Part shown: positions 13,257 to 14,967 of the stretch, piece by piece | Position numbering within the stretch: the stretch's first letter is position 1 | Layout: the number at the start of each line of letters is the position of its first letter | Source: Desulfobacteraceae bacterium | Lineage (GTDB): Bacteria; Desulfobacterota; Desulfobacteria; Desulfobacterales; ETH-SRB1 | Length of the DNA stretch: 14,967 nt | Assembly: GCA_030638305.1 (NCBI GenBank) | Contig: DAOWEW010000102.1 | Location: forward strand, 1-14,967 | Direction: 5' to 3' | Made by a program: the position numbers and the translations under genes | Notes under the pieces: model-generated | The model's input: only the letters and a program-made list of their open reading frames with translations | The model's database searches: none | Told to the model about the DNA's origin: nothing

Positions 13257-14012
13257 TCAATTCAGGTTAAGACCTTTTGCCAGTCTTTCAAGAATATCTT
13301 GTTTTTTCTTGTCAAGCTCTTCTCTGCTTATACTTGCCCCTTTGATGCCGCCATTTAAAGTTATTTCCGAGAGGTATTTATTGCCATTTTCAGTAAGCAT
13401 CAGGTCAATGTGAGCAAAGGGAAACCTGCTGCGTTTCATAATAGCATTGCAAAATTCTTTTTCTTCATTTTTCAGCATGTAGGGACGACTGTTTCCGCCT
13501 GCTGCTATATTCATCCTGAAGTTGTTTGGATTATATCTGGAATATGCCTCAATATAATCTTCAACAATAATTACCCTTATATCTGTAAATTTTTCCTGGA
13601 AAGGCTGAACCACAAAAGGATAAGAAGATTTTGACAACGCCATGAAACTATAAAGGGTTTCAATGCTGTCCCATCTTCTTACTCCACATCCGCAGTGGAG
13701 GTGGTCTTCTTTGGTCACTACCCGGCCTATGCCGTTTTTATTGTATCTATTGATGGTTTCAATAAGATCTATCCGCCTTGTAATAACGCATGTATGCGGA
13801 AGCATCCAGTCTTTTAAAATTAAAGCCTGTTTGGTTTTGGAGCTGTTTAAAATTTGTGAGAGTGGCGACGGCAGGCAGTTTACATTCCGTTCAAGAAGAT
13901 CAATAAGCATAAATGATTTCATATGCCTTGAGGATATTGTTCCTATAAATATATCTCCTGAGCAGAGTTCATGATAATGATTTTTTAATTCTCTGTTGTT
14001 TTTTATGATCAT
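13257..14012 (-). CDS. RimK-like ATP-grasp protein of unknown substrate
   Basis: The 251 residues match the ATP-grasp fold of the RimK type: IGRVVTKEDHLHCGCGV (small ATP-binding part, about 95-111), YPFVVQPFQE with the hinge acid Glu140, DIRVIIVEDYIEAYSRYNPNNFRMNIAAGG (Asp144 to Gly173), HIDLMLTE (Asp203) and YLSEITLNGGIKGA (Glu216, Asn220). Such enzymes join an acid to an amine through an acyl phosphate, but the substrate cannot be read from sequence. Odd points are a CGC pair in place of a glycine-rich loop (Cys107, Cys109), and EIT where RimK relatives usually have the Mg-binding E-x-N. The first 70 residues look unlike RimK and may be a short pre-ATP-grasp domain. It starts 3 bp after the ddl stop and ends 14 bp before purD, so it belongs to the operon; linkage to ddl makes a cell-wall role possible. 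Confidence 0.75.
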   Translation of the reverse strand: MIIKNNRELKNHYHELCSGDIFIGTISSRHMKSFMLIDLLERNVNCLPSPLSQILNSSKTKQALILKDWMLPHTCVITRRIDLIETINRYNKNGIGRVVTKEDHLHCGCGVRRWDSIETLYSFMALSKSSYPFVVQPFQEKFTDIRVIIVEDYIEAYSRYNPNNFRMNIAAGGNSRPYMLKNEEKEFCNAIMKRSRFPFAHIDLMLTENGNKYLSEITLNGGIKGASISREELDKKKQDILERLAKGLNLN

Positions 14013-14015
14013 GAA

Positions 14016-14960
14016 TTACCCGCTGTTTTTGTGTCCGGAAAGGCTGAGTTCAATCAGTGTATCAAGAAGTTTGCTAAAGGAAATACCGGCGGTTGCTGCA
14101 GCAAGAGGTAAAAGACTTGTTTTCGTCATGCCTGGAATTGTATTGGTTTCAAGTACATATATATCGTTATTTTTTAAAATCATATCAGTTCTGCTGTAAC
14201 CTTTACAAAATAAAGCCGAATGGGCAACCTTCGCATATTCCTGAGCTTTTCTATTAAGATCCTCACTAATTCGGGCGGGACATATTTCATTGGTTAAACC
14301 AACGGTATATTTTGCCTCGTAATCAAAAAACTCATGCCCTTTACCGGGAATAATTTCAACAATAGGGAGGGATTGCAGTATTTCGTTACCTATAATGCTC
14401 CCTGTAATTTCTATACCTTTAATATATGTTTCGATCAGGATCGAATTATCCTGTTCAAAAGCAATATCAACGGCATATTTCAGGTTTTCTGTTGATTTTA
14501 CAACAGACATGCCAATACTTGAACCGCCTTGAACCGGCTTAACCACCAAAGGCAGTCCAAGCTGATCAGCAATTTTTTCAGAATCAATTTCTTCACCACG
14601 ATTAAGTGCAATATAAGGCGGTACAGGCAGCCCTGCTTTTTCATAAAGCTTTTTTGCGGCAATCTTGTTCATTGCAAGAGCACTTCCAAGTACTCCGGTG
14701 CCCTGATACGGAATAGAAAGCAGATCAAGAAGTCCCTGCACTGTCCCGTCTTCCCCGAAATGTCCGTGAAGTACGATAAGCCCTGCATCAATCTCAGGTG
14801 CATCAGCAACAAGGCGGTTTATGTCTGTTTCAGGATCGTAACGGATAACTTTGTACTTTTTCTTGTCAAGTGCTTCATAGACCTGGTCGCCACTTTTCAG
14901 AGACACCTCTCGTTCAGAAGATGTGCCGCCGGACAAAAGAGCAATTGTTATTTTTTTCAT
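14016..14960 (-). CDS. ddl: D-alanine-D-alanine ligase
   Basis: This enzyme makes the D-Ala-D-Ala dipeptide of peptidoglycan from two D-alanines and ATP in the cytoplasm. The 314 residues are typical in length and carry GGTSSEREVSL (Glu16), LHGHFGEDGTVQG (65-76), SALAMNK, KPVQGGSSIGM (141-151), FFDYEAKY (211-218), YSRTDM (Arg257, Asp259) and ETNTIPGMTKTSLLP (Glu271, Asn273, the Mg ligands). At the position of E. coli DdlB Tyr216, within TNEICPA, there is Glu225, so the usual Glu-Ser-Tyr triad is incomplete. The coding sequence is complete, but only 7 bases precede the start, so the ribosome binding site and operon promoter lie outside the window. It is the first visible gene of the ddl, ATP-grasp, purD, tsaC, tRNA-Leu run. 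Confidence 0.96.
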   Translation of the reverse strand: MKKITIALLSGGTSSEREVSLKSGDQVYEALDKKKYKVIRYDPETDINRLVADAPEIDAGLIVLHGHFGEDGTVQGLLDLLSIPYQGTGVLGSALAMNKIAAKKLYEKAGLPVPPYIALNRGEEIDSEKIADQLGLPLVVKPVQGGSSIGMSVVKSTENLKYAVDIAFEQDNSILIETYIKGIEITGSIIGNEILQSLPIVEIIPGKGHEFFDYEAKYTVGLTNEICPARISEDLNRKAQEYAKVAHSALFCKGYSRTDMILKNNDIYVLETNTIPGMTKTSLLPLAAATAGISFSKLLDTLIELSLSGHKNSG

Positions 14961-14967
14961 AATATAA

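Noticed and set aside
13257..14012. Assignment of the ATP-grasp protein to the GAK-system family
   Set aside because: The N-terminal part does not resemble that family as I remember it, and none of the other GAK partner genes is nearby.

Overview
The window is a low-GC bacterial chromosome segment, most like a Desulfobacterota (former Deltaproteobacteria) genome. That assignment is inferred from a GEMM-I riboswitch controlling a secreted repeat protein, a sigma-54 promoter, a Cache-PAS hybrid kinase, an 'AAA-ATPase-like' plus PD-(D/E)XK protein and general protein style. No marker gene here settles the taxonomy. There is no phage, transposase or CRISPR array.

Left part (1-3000): the 3' end of an unrecognised protein gene faces a secreted fibronectin III/calcium-repeat protein on the minus strand, with a 15-bp perfect hairpin between them. 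The secreted protein has a well-resolved control region: a sigma-54 promoter, then a cyclic-di-GMP-I (GEMM-I) riboswitch, then an expression platform in which an anti-Shine-Dalgarno sequence can pair with the whole Shine-Dalgarno sequence and competes with a hairpin. Next comes a solitary rpmB (ribosomal protein L28), bracketed by two diverged copies of a repeat element in inverted orientation.

Middle (3100-11100): a membrane hybrid histidine kinase (two Cache domains, PAS, HisKA, HATPase, REC) converges on and overlaps by 17 bp a DEAD-box RNA helicase with a DbpA-type RNA-binding tail. Divergent from the helicase is an AAA-ATPase-like/PD-(D/E)XK nuclease-fold protein, followed by an MltC-type lytic transglycosylase with its own near-consensus promoter. 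Good sigma-70 promoters can be read for the helicase, the AAA protein and the transglycosylase.

Right part (11100-14967): a compact minus-strand operon reads ddl, a RimK-like ATP-grasp gene, purD, tsaC/sua5, tRNA-Leu(CAA). The first three genes encode ATP-grasp enzymes in a row. They cover D-Ala-D-Ala synthesis for peptidoglycan, an unknown ligation and purine synthesis. TsaC makes the threonylcarbamoyl adenylate used to modify ANN-decoding tRNAs. The tRNA has its own promoter in the end of tsaC. A 10-codon ORF with a very strong ribosome binding site and a 12-bp palindrome lie between the transglycosylase and the tRNA.

The most interesting items are the sigma-54/c-di-GMP riboswitch control of the three-repeat secreted protein, the inverted repeat elements around rpmB, and the uncharacterised ATP-grasp enzyme between ddl and purD.
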